Origin: Tahibacter soli
GTDB lineage: Bacteria; Pseudomonadota; Gammaproteobacteria; Xanthomonadales; Rhodanobacteraceae
DNA length: 64,000 bases
Direction of reading: 5' to 3'
Assembly: GCF_025717065.2 (NCBI RefSeq)
Contig: NZ_JAOVZO020000023.1
Location: forward strand, 124,001 to 188,000
The position numbers and the translations under genes were made by a program. The notes under the pieces were generated by a model. The model searched no databases and was not told the origin of the DNA. It saw nothing but the letters and a program-made list of their open reading frames with translations. Shown one piece after another: positions 19,216 to 28,400 of the stretch. Within the stretch, counting starts at the first letter, position 1, and each line of letters opens with the position of its first letter.

Positions 19216-19247
19216 CGCAGCCGGCGCCGCGAACGGCGCCGGCTGCG
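19216..19247 (+). terminator. GC-rich hairpin after the NmrA-like gene
   Basis: A perfect 14-bp stem (CGCAGCCGGCGCCG with its complement) and a CGAA loop, 60 bases after the stop. A T stretch (ATTTTT) occurs only 25 bases later, so it is a weak intrinsic terminator at best. Confidence 0.5.
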
Positions 19248-19353
19248 GGAATCGATCGATGGCTTCGGCATTTTTACAACTTGCGTTTGAGCAAGAATCT
19301 TCATGTATACGCGTTCGGCAGCGCGAAAGCGCATGGCGCGCGACGGGTGCGCC

Positions 19354-19725
19354 ATGAACGTCGCCGCCGTCAAACGCTGCTGCGCGGCCAAACCCGGCGC
19401 GACGTCGCAACGCTCCGGCGAGCCGTGGAACGTGCTCGTCTACAGCGTCGGCGACAAGCGGTTCGCCTATTTCAAGACGAGCGAGCCCGAGCGCTGGCGC
19501 TTCAGCGTCAAGGTGACGCCGGATCGCTTCCTTGAACTCACCGACATGCCCGGCGTGAAGCCCGCGCGCTTCATGGGCCGCTTTCGCTGGGTCACGATCG
19601 TCGACGTCGCAGCGATGGACGCTGCCTATCTGCGCGAGCTGATCGATTGGTCGTATCGGCATGCGCTGGCGTCGTTGACCAAGGCCAGGCGCGCCCGGGC
19701 GCTCGATGCGAACGGCATGACTTGA
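19354..19725 (+). CDS. MmcQ/YjbR family protein
   Basis: A 123-residue protein of the YjbR/CyaY-like fold family, proposed to bind DNA or act in repair-related roles but with no firm biochemical activity. The ATG at 19354 matches the family start (MNVAAVKRCCAAKPGATSQ); upstream in-frame Met codons at 19303 and 19333 lack ribosome sites. Key family positions are the WNVLVYSVGDKRFAYF strand pair, the RWRFSVKV strand and the PGVKPARFMGRFRWVTI segment, followed by the C-terminal helix LRELIDWSYRHA. Complete, no oddities. Confidence 0.85.
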   Translation: MNVAAVKRCCAAKPGATSQRSGEPWNVLVYSVGDKRFAYFKTSEPERWRFSVKVTPDRFLELTDMPGVKPARFMGRFRWVTIVDVAAMDAAYLRELIDWSYRHALASLTKARRARALDANGMT

Positions 19726-19750
19726 CAAAAAAGAACGACCGTACTATTTA
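19722..19750 (+). promoter_or_regulatory. Promoter and operator of the TetR gene at 19757
   Basis: A consensus -35 TTGACA (19722-19727) is followed at 17 bases by TATTTA (19745-19750). Between them lies the imperfect palindrome AAAGAACGACCGTACTAT (19730-19747). Transcription would begin at or just before the ATG at 19757, and no ribosome site is present, so the mRNA is probably leaderless. Confidence 0.55.
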
Positions 19751-19756
19751 TGCGCC

Positions 19757-20377
19757 ATGCCACTCGCCCTAGCCAGCACTCGAGGCGCGCCCCAGACCAA
19801 GGGCGAAGCCACGCGCGACCTGATCGTCGGCGCCGCCTACGACATGGCGCGCCAGGACGGCCTCGAAGGCCTGTCGATCGGCACGGTCGCGCAGGCGGTC
19901 GGCATGTCCAAAAGCGGCGTGTTCGCGCATTTCGGGTCGCGCGAGGACCTGCAGTTCGCCGTGCTCGAATCGGCGTGCGAACGCTTCGTCGGGTTCGTGA
20001 TGACGCCGGCGCTCAAGGCGCGGCGCGGCTTGCCGCGTTTGCGCGTGATCATGGCGAACTGGTGCGAGTGGGCGCGCTACACGCAAGGCCATTGCGTGCT
20101 GCTCGCCGCCGTCGGCGAATTCGACGGCCGCCCCGGTCCGCTGCGCGAGCGGGTGGTGCAGTATCAGGCGCGCTGGCGTTCGGAGCTGGCGCGCGCGATC
20201 CGCATCGCGGTCGAGATCGGCGAACTCGCCGCCGATACCGAGCCCGAGCAATTCGCGTTCGAGATCTACGGCGTCCTGATGGTGCTGCACCACGACGCCG
20301 GCCTCTTCGGCTACGACACGGCGCTGGCGCGTGCCGAACGCGCGTACGAACGCCTCGTTGCCTCGTATTCGCCTTGA
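19757..20377 (+). CDS. TetR/AcrR family transcriptional regulator
   Basis: A 206-residue TetR repressor. The HTH spans about 16-65 (ATRDLIVGAAYDMARQDG, then SIGTVAQAVGMSKSGVFAHF), followed by an alpha-helical ligand domain ending near 206; this C-terminal type (EQFAFEIYGVLMVLHHD) is common in regulators of hydrolase or fatty-acyl genes. It is followed after 17 bases by an alpha/beta hydrolase gene, probably co-transcribed and co-regulated. A likely self-operator overlaps its promoter and a second similar site lies in the start of the hydrolase gene. Confidence 0.92.
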   Translation: MPLALASTRGAPQTKGEATRDLIVGAAYDMARQDGLEGLSIGTVAQAVGMSKSGVFAHFGSREDLQFAVLESACERFVGFVMTPALKARRGLPRLRVIMANWCEWARYTQGHCVLLAAVGEFDGRPGPLRERVVQYQARWRSELARAIRIAVEIGELAADTEPEQFAFEIYGVLMVLHHDAGLFGYDTALARAERAYERLVASYSP

Positions 20378-20394
20378 ACTCCGGGAGTTCGATC

Positions 20395-21324
20395 ATGTCC
20401 GCGATCACTGCACCCAAAATTAGCACGACCGTTCTAAAAAGCCTCATGCTCGCCTGGCTGCGCGTCAGCTTCGCGATCGAAGGCGCGTTCGCGCCGGAGT
20501 CGGCCGCGCGCCGCGGCGCGCGCCTGTTCTGCACGCCGTTCTCGTCGTCGCGTTCGCGCGCGCTGGCCGCGCCGCTCGCCGGCGCGACGGTCGGCGAGAT
20601 CACGGTCGACGACACGCGCATCGCGACGTATGCGTGGGGCGATCCGGCGACGCAGCCCTATGTGCTTTTCGCGCACGGCTGGTCGAGCTTCGGCACGCGC
20701 TTCGCGCCGTGGGTGGAGCCGCTGCGCCGCGCCGGCTATGCGGTGGTCGCGTTCGACCAGCCGGGCCACGGCCGCAGCAGCGGCGCGCGTGCGACCTTGC
20801 CCGATTTCACGCGGCACCTGATGGCCGTCGCGCAGCACTTCGGACCGGCCGCCGCGCTGATCGGCCATTCGCTCGGCGGCGCGGCGTCGGCGCTCGCGCT
20901 CGCGCGCGGGCTCGACGCGCGGCGCGTCGTGCTGATCGCACCGGCCGCCGACCCGATCGACGCGACGCGGCGCTTCGCACGCGTCGTCGGCATCGCCGAA
21001 GACCTGCGCAAGCGGTTCTGCCGCGTGCTCGAAGAAGAGACCGCGATTAGCATCGACAGCCAGCAGGTGCACTTGAACGCGCCGTTCATCGCGCGGCCGG
21101 CGCTGATCGTGCACGACCTCGACGACGCGGACGTGCCGTGGGCCGAAGGCGAGCGCTACGCGCGCTACTGGCCCGAGTCGCGGCTGATCACGACGACGGG
21201 CCTGGGTCACAACCGCATCGCGCACGACGCGTCGACGATCGACGCCGCGCTGCGCTTTTTGGACGGCGAGACGGTCGGCGATCGCGTGGTGTCGTCGCCG
21301 AACCTGCCTTACGGCTGCGCCTGA
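20395..21324 (+). CDS. Alpha/beta hydrolase
   Basis: A 309-residue serine hydrolase, ATG at 20395 with GGGAG upstream. An Arg/Ala-rich N-terminal extension of about 65 residues precedes the fold. Oxyanion HGW at 94-96, nucleophile elbow GHSLGG at 157-162 (Ser159), acid in HDLDDADVP near 243-246, and His272 in GLGHNRI complete the triad. An ester of a fatty acid or small alcohol is a plausible substrate, unproven. It follows a TetR repressor in the same operon; a TetR-type site lies within its first codons (20420-20437). Its end overlaps the convergent Lrp gene by 16 bases. Confidence 0.88.
   Translation: MSAITAPKISTTVLKSLMLAWLRVSFAIEGAFAPESAARRGARLFCTPFSSSRSRALAAPLAGATVGEITVDDTRIATYAWGDPATQPYVLFAHGWSSFGTRFAPWVEPLRRAGYAVVAFDQPGHGRSSGARATLPDFTRHLMAVAQHFGPAAALIGHSLGGAASALALARGLDARRVVLIAPAADPIDATRRFARVVGIAEDLRKRFCRVLEEETAISIDSQQVHLNAPFIARPALIVHDLDDADVPWAEGERYARYWPESRLITTTGLGHNRIAHDASTIDAALRFLDGETVGDRVVSSPNLPYGCA
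20420..20437. promoter_or_regulatory. Second copy of the TetR-type operator
   Basis: TTAGCACGACCGTTCTAA, an imperfect palindrome matching the site in the upstream TetR promoter at 13 of 18 positions, with the core ACGACCGT identical. It lies inside codons 9-15 of the hydrolase and could act as a roadblock or as an operator of an internal promoter. Confidence 0.5.
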
Positions 21325-21800
21325 GCGAAGTCGCTCTCGTCGAGTGCGAGCGCGCCGCCGGTCTTGACGCGATCGATCACGACGAGCGTGCGCAGGTCGC
21401 GCACGTGCGCGTTCGCGTACAGGAATTCGCGCTGGAAGCGTTCGTAGTCGGCCATGTCCTTCACGGCGACGTTGAGCACGAAGTCGGCGTCGCCGGTGAC
21501 GAACCAGCCGTTGAGCACTTCCGGCGCGGCGCGGATCGCGCGCTTGATCGCATCGACGATCTGCCCGTTCTCGCGGTCCATCGTCACGAGTACGAGCATC
21601 GTAAGGCCGCGGCCGACGCGCGCGGGGGCGACGACGGCAACGTCCGCCTCGATCACGCCGTCGGCGCGCAGACGCCTGACGCGACGCTGCACCGCGGTCG
21701 GCGACAGGTTCACGGCCTGCGCGAGCACCTCGGAGCTGGCGCGGTTGTCGTGCTGCAGAAGATTGAGCAGGCGGGCGTCGGTGCGGTCGAGCGGCTTCAT
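21309..21800 (-). CDS. Lrp/AsnC family transcriptional regulator
   Basis: A 163-residue feast/famine regulator. ATG at 21800 begins MKPLDRTDARLLNLLQ; upstream in-frame codons are Arg-rich and not part of it. HTH at about 22-45 (SSEVLAQAVNLSPTAVQRRV), then a RAM/AsnC ligand domain (RGLTMLVLVTMDREN to the end) with the glycine-containing loop VTGDADFVLNV near 107-117. It is divergent from the SMP-30 gene, a likely but unproven target. Confidence 0.9.
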   Translation of the reverse strand: MKPLDRTDARLLNLLQHDNRASSEVLAQAVNLSPTAVQRRVRRLRADGVIEADVAVVAPARVGRGLTMLVLVTMDRENGQIVDAIKRAIRAAPEVLNGWFVTGDADFVLNVAVKDMADYERFQREFLYANAHVRDLRTLVVIDRVKTGGALALDESDFAQAQP

Positions 21801-21904
21801 CGGAGCGGTCCGTGCAGGATTGCGGCGTGCGGGCGTCGAAAATGTCGGCGAAAAGGCGCGGCGACTCGCGTAGTTTACGGCCACCGAAACTGTGCGAACG
21901 ACCG

Positions 21905-22807
21905 ATGGCCGATACCGATTTCGAGATCCTCGACGAACGCTTTCGCCGCTGCGTCAAGCTCAGCGCGCGTGTCGAACGTCTGTACGGCGAGTGCCGCTGG
22001 GCCGAAGGTCCGGCGTATTTTCCGGCGCACCGCTCGCTCGTGTGGAGCGACATCCCGAACGACCGCATGCTGCGCTGGGACGAGACGAGCGGCGCCGTCG
22101 GCGTATTCCGCGCGCCGTCGAACTATTCGAACGGCAACACGATCGACCGCGAATGGCGTCTCGTCACGGCCGAGCACGGCGGCCGGCGCATCACGCGCAC
22201 CGAGCACGACGGGTCGATGACCGTCATCGCCGACCGTTGGCAGGGCAAGCGCCTGAACAGCCCGAACGATCTCGTCGTCGCGGCCGACGGCGCGATCTGG
22301 TTCACCGATCCGGCCTACGGCATCGATTCGAACTACGAAGGCATACAGGCCGACAGCGAGATCGGCGCGTGCCACGTCTATCGCATCGACCCGGATGGCC
22401 GCGTCGAGATCGTCGCCGACGATTTCGTGCGGCCGAACGGCCTCGCGTTTTCGCCGGACGGGCGGCGTCTTTTCGTCGTCGACAGCGGCGCGTCGCACGT
22501 GGAAAACGGCCCGCGCCACATTCGCGCGTTCGACGTCGACGGCGCGCGCCTGACCGGCGGCGACGTTTTTGCAACCTGTACGAGTGGATCTTTTGACGGA
22601 TTCCGCTTCGACGAAGCGGGCCGGCTGTGGGCCGGTGCCGCGGACGGCGTGCACTGCTACGCGCCCGACGGCGCGCTCATCGGCAAGATTCGCGTGCCCG
22701 AACGCGTCGCGAACGTGTGCTTCGGCGGCCCGAAGCGCAACCGGCTGTTCATCTGCGCGACGACGTCGCTGTATGCGGTGCTGCTGCCGGTGAACGGCGC
22801 GCGCTAG
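21905..22807 (+). CDS. SMP-30/gluconolactonase family protein
   Basis: A 300-residue six-bladed beta-propeller lactonase of the SMP-30/Gnl/LRE family. ATG at 21905. Metal-binding and catalytic positions are visible in AEGPAYF near 32-38 (Glu), the NSPNDLVV segment near 119 (Asn), and RPNGLAFSPD near 177 (Asn) with Asp in VVDSGAS. Such enzymes hydrolyse sugar lactones such as gluconolactone in the cytoplasm or periplasm; no signal peptide here. It is single, divergent from Lrp. Confidence 0.88.
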   Translation: MADTDFEILDERFRRCVKLSARVERLYGECRWAEGPAYFPAHRSLVWSDIPNDRMLRWDETSGAVGVFRAPSNYSNGNTIDREWRLVTAEHGGRRITRTEHDGSMTVIADRWQGKRLNSPNDLVVAADGAIWFTDPAYGIDSNYEGIQADSEIGACHVYRIDPDGRVEIVADDFVRPNGLAFSPDGRRLFVVDSGASHVENGPRHIRAFDVDGARLTGGDVFATCTSGSFDGFRFDEAGRLWAGAADGVHCYAPDGALIGKIRVPERVANVCFGGPKRNRLFICATTSLYAVLLPVNGAR

Positions 22808-23028
22808 CTGCGCGAGCGTCTTCGGTCGAACCGCCAGGCCACCGGCCGCTCGCGCCGGCCGAGCCGGAGGCCGCAGCTCGAACAAGAGCCGCGCGGCGCT
22901 GTCGCCGCGGAAGGTCCGCAGATCGCGTGCGCTTCGACGGCCGCGTCGCGTTCGCGCAGCGCAAGGCGTTCGGCGTCGTCGAGATCCGCCGCGTAGCGTT
23001 CGGGCGGTCGCGGTTCGAACAAATGCAC
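22804..23028 (-). CDS. Small Cys-containing protein, 74 aa (tentative)
   Basis: A 74-residue frame starting at ATG 23028, 33 bases after the stop of the beta-propeller gene and overlapping the SMP-30 stop by four bases. It begins MHLFEPRPPERYAADLDDAE, a sensible mixed composition, then has ICGPS and CSSCG, which resemble half of a zinc ribbon, and ends in a basic tail. Third positions are GC-rich in this frame. No family recognised; it may be a chance frame. Confidence 0.4.
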   Translation of the reverse strand: MHLFEPRPPERYAADLDDAERLALRERDAAVEAHAICGPSAATAPRGSCSSCGLRLGRRERPVAWRFDRRRSRS

Positions 23029-23061
23029 GCCGCCGAAGCGCTCGATACGCAGGCCGCTGCG

Positions 23062-25428
23062 CTACGGGGCTTCGAACGCGTCGCGAAAGATCGCGTCGTC
23101 GGGTTCGTTGCGGATGCCGGCGCCTTTCGCGATCGCTTCGACCTCGGCCAGCCCGACCACGGCCTGTCCGTCGAACGTGCCGGTGCCGCCGAGGATCTCC
23201 ACGCGCACGCGGCGCGCCGTCACGTCGAGAAAGCCGACGTCGGTGCCGAACATCGTGATGCCGCCGGTCGTGCGCGCGTCGAGTTCGACGCCCGCGTCGT
23301 CGCGCAGGCTCACGCGCGTCGCGGTGACCGTCAGCGACGCATTCGCCTCGTCGCCGGGGCGCGGCGCGTACAGCCGCACCTTGCGTACGACCACGGGCAC
23401 CGGAAAGTACAGTTCTACCCATTGTCCGGTCGTCTGGCCTGCCGCGGACGTCCAGTAGCGCCGGATCGCGCCGAGAAACACCTTGCGGTCGACGAGGCCG
23501 TCGGTGCGCGCGCCGGCGCGCGTGGAACTCGCCGTCACGGTCGCGCCGGGCGCGAGATTGCTCCACGGTGCCTGCGTGTCGTCCGGCACCGGCATCAGCG
23601 TGTGGCCCGCGTGGCAGCCGGTGCATGCGGCGACGACGCCGGCGCGGTCGTAGTTCATGCCGCCGACGTGCGCCGCGCCGTTGCGGCCCGGCGCGCCGGT
23701 GCGCGGCACCGTGTAGCGCGCGCCGGGCGCGCCGCGCAGTTGTTCGAACAGCGGCAGGAACGCCGGCGCCTGCGCCGTGACGCGGCCTTCGGGCGACACC
23801 GGTGCCTCGCCGACGAGGAGCGGCCAGTCGAGCGTGGCGAAGCTGCCGGGCGACGTGCGCTGATGATCGGCGTAGAAGCGGATCGACGCCGCGCTGCCGA
23901 CCGCCGGTGCGCTCGGAATGTCGATGTCGACCGCGGCATTCGCGTACACGTTGCGCGCGTCGAACGCGAACGTGCCGTCGCGCGTCAGCGGCGTCGCGCC
24001 GGCCGGCGGCAGAAACTGCGGGTAGGGCGCCTGCGCCGGTTGATCGCGGTAGATGTCGGGCGCGAGCGGCGGCGCCGTGCGCGCCGCGAGCACACGCGGC
24101 CTCAGCTCGGCCGTGCCCGGCGCGTCGTAGACGAGCTGCGGCGTCGCGCCGGTCGCGGCGATCCACAGGCCGTAGTCCTGCGACGTGTCGTCGGCGCGCG
24201 CGAACACCACGCGGCCGTCGGCCAGCGGTTCGGCGTCGGTCGTGTACGGCCCGTTGTATAAATCGGCATTTTGCGGCGTGCCGGCCACGCGCTGCGCGGG
24301 ATCGGGCCGCGTAACGCCGCTGTGCGCGGTCCACGCCGTCGCGCCGCGGCGATACGCGCGGATGCCGCCGAAGCCGGCCGCGCGCGTCGCGTCGAGGCTC
24401 GGATAGTAGTTCGCGTAGTAGACGCCGTTCGCCGCGAACGCGCCGCCGTAGGCGAAGCCGTCCGAATCCGAATCGGGTTTGCCGCCGAACAGCGTCAGCT
24501 CGGCGCCGTCGGGATTCACGCCGGCGAGCTGCCACGTATTGCGCGCGCCGCGGCCGGGCGCGGCGACGTTGTCGGCCGGCAGTGTGGAAAGACCAAGGTG
24601 CCTGATCCAGCCGAGCGCCGGTTGCGCGGCGTCGGCCGGCAGGCTGTCCATCGCGTCGCTGGGCAGCCGCACGTTGCGCCACCAGCGCGCGAAGACCACG
24701 CGGCCGCTGACCGGATCGACCTGCGGCCGGTCGGCGCCGCCGCGTTCGCTGGTGATGCGATGCAGGCGTCCGCCGTTCGCGTCGACGACCCAAAGGTTCG
24801 ACGCGCGCACGTCGGCGAACTGCGCGAACGCGGGCCAGCGCGTCGAGGCGAACACGATGCGGCCGTCGGGCAGGAATGCCGGGTCGTAGTCGTCGTACGG
24901 CCACGGCGCGCTGCCGGCGCCGAACTGCGAATAGTCGGCGGCGACGTCGGTGAAGGTGAGCTGGCGCAGGTTCGCGCCGTTCGCGTCGACGACGTACAGG
25001 CGCCAGCCGCCGACGGTCTGTCGCGGCGCGCCCGGCCAGTCGCCGGCGGCGAGGCCCGCGAACACGACGCGCGCGCCGTCCCAAGACACGCTCGGCGCGT
25101 TGACGTCGATCAGCCGGAACGGCGGCGTCGCCGCGTTGCCGTCGACGAGCACGCGGATCGTGCCGTTCGACTCGCGCACGAGCAGGCGGCCCGGCGCCGC
25201 GGGACGCACGCGCGAATGCGGGCCGGCGCCGGCGAGATCGCCGGCCGGCCATGCGTCGTTGCCGTCGGCGTTGATGCGCCGCTCGACGAACACGAGCGGC
25301 GGCACGCTCTGCGCCGCCGCGTCCGGCGGCAGGCACAGGGCGAGAATGAGGGTGATGAACGCAAAAAGGTGCGGCCGGACGGCCGCACCGAACGACGCAA
25401 GAATGATTTTTTGTGGACAGTGCATCAT
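23062..25428 (-). CDS. Exported beta-propeller protein with one CxxCH haem motif and a discoidin-like domain
   Basis: A 788-residue exported protein. The signal peptide is long (hydrophobic core LFAFITLILALCL, ending DAAAQ near 40). Residues 45-470 carry TolB/PD40-type strands (YDPAFLPDGRIVFASTRW, DPVSGRVVFARWW, EPLADGRVVFARAD). A single haem c site CTGCH lies in VVAACTGCHAGHTLMPVP near 600. Residues 625-770 resemble an F5/8 type C (discoidin) carbohydrate-binding domain (TGQWVELYFPVPVVVRKVRLY). It ends IFRDAFEAP, a tail like that of other secreted proteins here. Similar architecture is seen in anaerobic hydrazine-synthase-like proteins, but function cannot be assigned. Two hairpins overlap its start. 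Confidence 0.75.
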   Translation of the reverse strand: MMHCPQKIILASFGAAVRPHLFAFITLILALCLPPDAAAQSVPPLVFVERRINADGNDAWPAGDLAGAGPHSRVRPAAPGRLLVRESNGTIRVLVDGNAATPPFRLIDVNAPSVSWDGARVVFAGLAAGDWPGAPRQTVGGWRLYVVDANGANLRQLTFTDVAADYSQFGAGSAPWPYDDYDPAFLPDGRIVFASTRWPAFAQFADVRASNLWVVDANGGRLHRITSERGGADRPQVDPVSGRVVFARWWRNVRLPSDAMDSLPADAAQPALGWIRHLGLSTLPADNVAAPGRGARNTWQLAGVNPDGAELTLFGGKPDSDSDGFAYGGAFAANGVYYANYYPSLDATRAAGFGGIRAYRRGATAWTAHSGVTRPDPAQRVAGTPQNADLYNGPYTTDAEPLADGRVVFARADDTSQDYGLWIAATGATPQLVYDAPGTAELRPRVLAARTAPPLAPDIYRDQPAQAPYPQFLPPAGATPLTRDGTFAFDARNVYANAAVDIDIPSAPAVGSAASIRFYADHQRTSPGSFATLDWPLLVGEAPVSPEGRVTAQAPAFLPLFEQLRGAPGARYTVPRTGAPGRNGAAHVGGMNYDRAGVVAACTGCHAGHTLMPVPDDTQAPWSNLAPGATVTASSTRAGARTDGLVDRKVFLGAIRRYWTSAAGQTTGQWVELYFPVPVVVRKVRLYAPRPGDEANASLTVTATRVSLRDDAGVELDARTTGGITMFGTDVGFLDVTARRVRVEILGGTGTFDGQAVVGLAEVEAIAKGAGIRNEPDDAIFRDAFEAP
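25368..25389 (-). terminator. Stem plus T run inside the signal-peptide codons
   Basis: On the minus strand GGTGCGGCCG and CGGCCGCACC (two-base gap) are followed directly by TTTTT, a textbook intrinsic terminator shape. It lies about 40 bases inside the start of the 25428 gene and 85 bases after the stop of the upstream 1998-residue protein, so it may end that transcript or act as an attenuator. Confidence 0.5.
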
Positions 25429-25434
25429 CGCGGA

Positions 25435-25466
25435 GCGGTTCCGCGGCGTCGCCGCCGCGGAACCGC
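25435..25466 (-). terminator. GC-rich hairpin between two minus-strand genes
   Basis: A perfect 13-bp stem (GCGGTTCCGCGGC with its complement) with a six-base loop, seven bases after the stop at 25473 and seven bases before the start at 25428. It has no T run of its own; with the stem at 25368 it may form a tandem terminator, and it leaves no room for a ribosome site before 25428. Confidence 0.5.
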
Positions 25467-25472
25467 CGTCGG

Positions 25473-28400
25473 TCAGAACGCGGCGCCGCGACGGCGACGC
25501 AGCGCGAGCAGCATGAGGCCGCCGAGCATCAGCGCGAGCGCCGTGCCCGAGAGCATCGGCACGGCCTGCGAGCCGAGCGTGATCACGGTCGGATCGCCGC
25601 TCGTGCTCGGGTCGCCGTTCGGGGCCGGGTCGGTGCCGTCGTGCGACGCGTCGCCGACCGGAACGCCGCCGACGAGACCGCTGCCGGTCACCTGGTTGCT
25701 GTAGCTCGTACCCGGCTGGAACTGCACCGACAGCACGATGCGGATCGTCGTCGACGCGCCGGCCGCGAGCGTGTCGGTGCCCGCGAGCAGCGTCGTCGCG
25801 GCGCGACCGTCGAACGCCGGGTTCAGCGTCAGCGTCGGCGCCGTCACGCTCGTGACGCTCCAGTTGGCGCCCGCGCCGAACGCGGCGACGAGGTTTTCGG
25901 TCACCTGCAGTGCCGTGACGTCCTGCGTCGAGTAGTTGCGCACGAGGATGACGTACGCGAGTTCCGCGCGGCCCGTCGCGGCGCCGCCGCCGTAGCCGCC
26001 CGGTTCGGAGACCGACAGCACCTGCGCCGCCTTCGCGACGCCGAGCACCGCCGCGCCGTTGCCGACCGTGATCACGGCCGGATCGGCGTCGTCTTCGTCG
26101 CCGGCCGGATCGCCGTCGCCCGGCGTGCCGCTGCCGTTGCCGCCGGTCGCGTCGTCGGACGGCGTGTTCGGACTGCCGCCCGCGTCGTTGCCCGGATCGT
26201 TGTCCGGCGTCGAGTCGACGTCGGTCGGCGGCGTGTTCGACGGATCGGTATCGTCGTCGGCCGAACCGATTTCCGCGCGGTTGACGAGCGGCGAGGCCGC
26301 GCCGGCCTCGAGGCGCAGCACGATCGTGACGGTCGTCGACGCGCCCGCGGCGAGCGGACCTGCGATCGTGCGCGTGGCCAGGGTCGGCGACACGCTCGTC
26401 CAGTTCGTCTCGGTCGGGCTCAGCGCGAAGCCGGCCGGGATGTAGTCGTTGACGACGATGTTCGACGCCGCGATGCCGCCCTGGTTGATCACGGCGATGT
26501 CGAACGACACGTCCTGGCCCGCGATGAACGGACCGGCCTGGCCGGCGCTCACGCGCTTGGTCAGGGCGAGGTCGAAGTTGCCGAGCAGGCCGAAGTCGAC
26601 GGTCTGGTTGCCGTTCGTGCCGTCGCCGTCGTTCTGCGGTTCGCCGCCGACCGTGAGCGTGACCGGGCCCGAGCGGATCGTCGTGCCGTTGCCCGTGCCG
26701 TTGTCGTTGTTGTCGACGTCGTCGTCCGGATCGCCCGCGGGTTCACACGTACCGTTTGGCGCATACGGGAAACCGCTGCACGTGCTGCCGAGCCAGCCGA
26801 ACGGCGGCGTGATCTCGACGATGTACGTGTCGGGATCGAGATTGACGAACGCGTAGTTGCCGTTCGGATCGGTGCTCGTCGTGGCCACCGGCGCGCCGTC
26901 CGGCGTACCGTTGTCGTCGCTGTCGCGATACAGCACGACGGCGACGGACGGAATGCCCGGCTCGCCCGGATCGACCGTGCCGTTGTTGTTGCGGTCGTTC
27001 CACACGAGGTTGCCGAGCGAGAGCACGCCGGCGCCGAGGTTGACCGGATAGTCTTCGACTTCGCCGTCCGGCTGCGCGCCGGTCGGCGAGCAGGTACCCG
27101 ACGTCTGCACGCGGAATCGCGCGTAGCTCGACGACGCGGCGGTGTTCGGCACCGCGCCGAACGCGAGCGTCACGATCTGGTTCGCGGCACCGGCGGGCAG
27201 CGAGGCCTGTGCGCTTTCGCCGGCGTCGGCGAAGTCGCCGTCGCCGTTGTAGTCGATGAAGCCGCACACCGTGGCGCCGCCCGTGCCGCCGTTCGTCGCG
27301 TTCACGCGCACGTTCGGTGCGACGCCGCGCGACAGCGCGAGGTCGGCCGTGTTGACGCCGTCCTCGTCGTCGGGCGAGCCGTTCGCATCGTCCGCGCTCG
27401 CCGCGACGGACGGCTGCCCGTCGGCTTCCGCATCGACGCCGGCGCCCATGTACAGGGTCGGCACGATCGTGTGGCGCGCGCCGTCGTCGGCTTCGAGCGT
27501 CGCGTAGTTGCCCGTGCCGACGCCCGCGCCCGTGTCGGGCAGGTCGCCGAAGTCGAGCGCCTCGCCGGCGACCGTGTAGTCCTCGACTTCGCCGTTCGGC
27601 GCAAGGCCGGTGGGCGAGCACGCGCCGGTGTCGGTCGACAGACGGAAGCGCGCGTAGCCGCTGGCGGCGACGTTCGACGGCACCGCGCCGAACGCGAGCG
27701 TGAACGTCGCGTTGTTGCTGCCGGTCGGCACCGCGATGCTTGCGGTTTCGCCGGCATCGGCGAAGTCGCCGTCGCCGTTGTAGTCGACGAATCCGCACAG
27801 CTGCGCGGCGGAGCCGGTGGTGTTCGTCGCGGCCACGCGCACGTTCGCCGGACGGCCGGCGCGGAACGCGAGGTCGGCGATCGTCACGCCGTCTTCGTCG
27901 TCCGGTGCGCCGGTCGTGTCGTCGCCGTTCGCGCCGAGGTTCGGCTGGCCGTCGCCTTCGCCGTCGACCGCGGCGCCGATGCGCAGACCCGCGACGATCG
28001 GATGGCGCGGACCGTTGTCGGCCGCGAGCGTCGCGTAGTTCTGGCTGCCGGTGCCGGCGCCCGGGTCGGGCAGGTCGCCGAAGTCCATCTGGCCGATCGC
28101 AACCGGGTAATCTTCCACTTCGCCACTGGTGGACGCGCCGGTCGGGCTGCAGGCCGCGCCGTCGGTCGACAGGCGGAAGCGCGCGTAGGTGCTCGCCGCA
28201 GCGCCGGCCGGCACGGTACCGAAGTTCAGCATGAACGTGGCCGCGTTCGATCCGTTCGGCACGGCGATCGACGCGCTTTCGCCGGCATCGGCGAAGTCGC
28301 CGTCGCCGTTGAAGTCGACGAAGCCGCAGATCTGGCCGGCGGCGCCGGTCGTGTTCGTCGCGACGACCGGCACGTTGGCCGGCGTGCCGGAAATCAGCGC

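Noticed and set aside
25435-25466. Riboswitch before the propeller gene
   Set aside because: Only simple stems are visible, with no conserved aptamer pattern.
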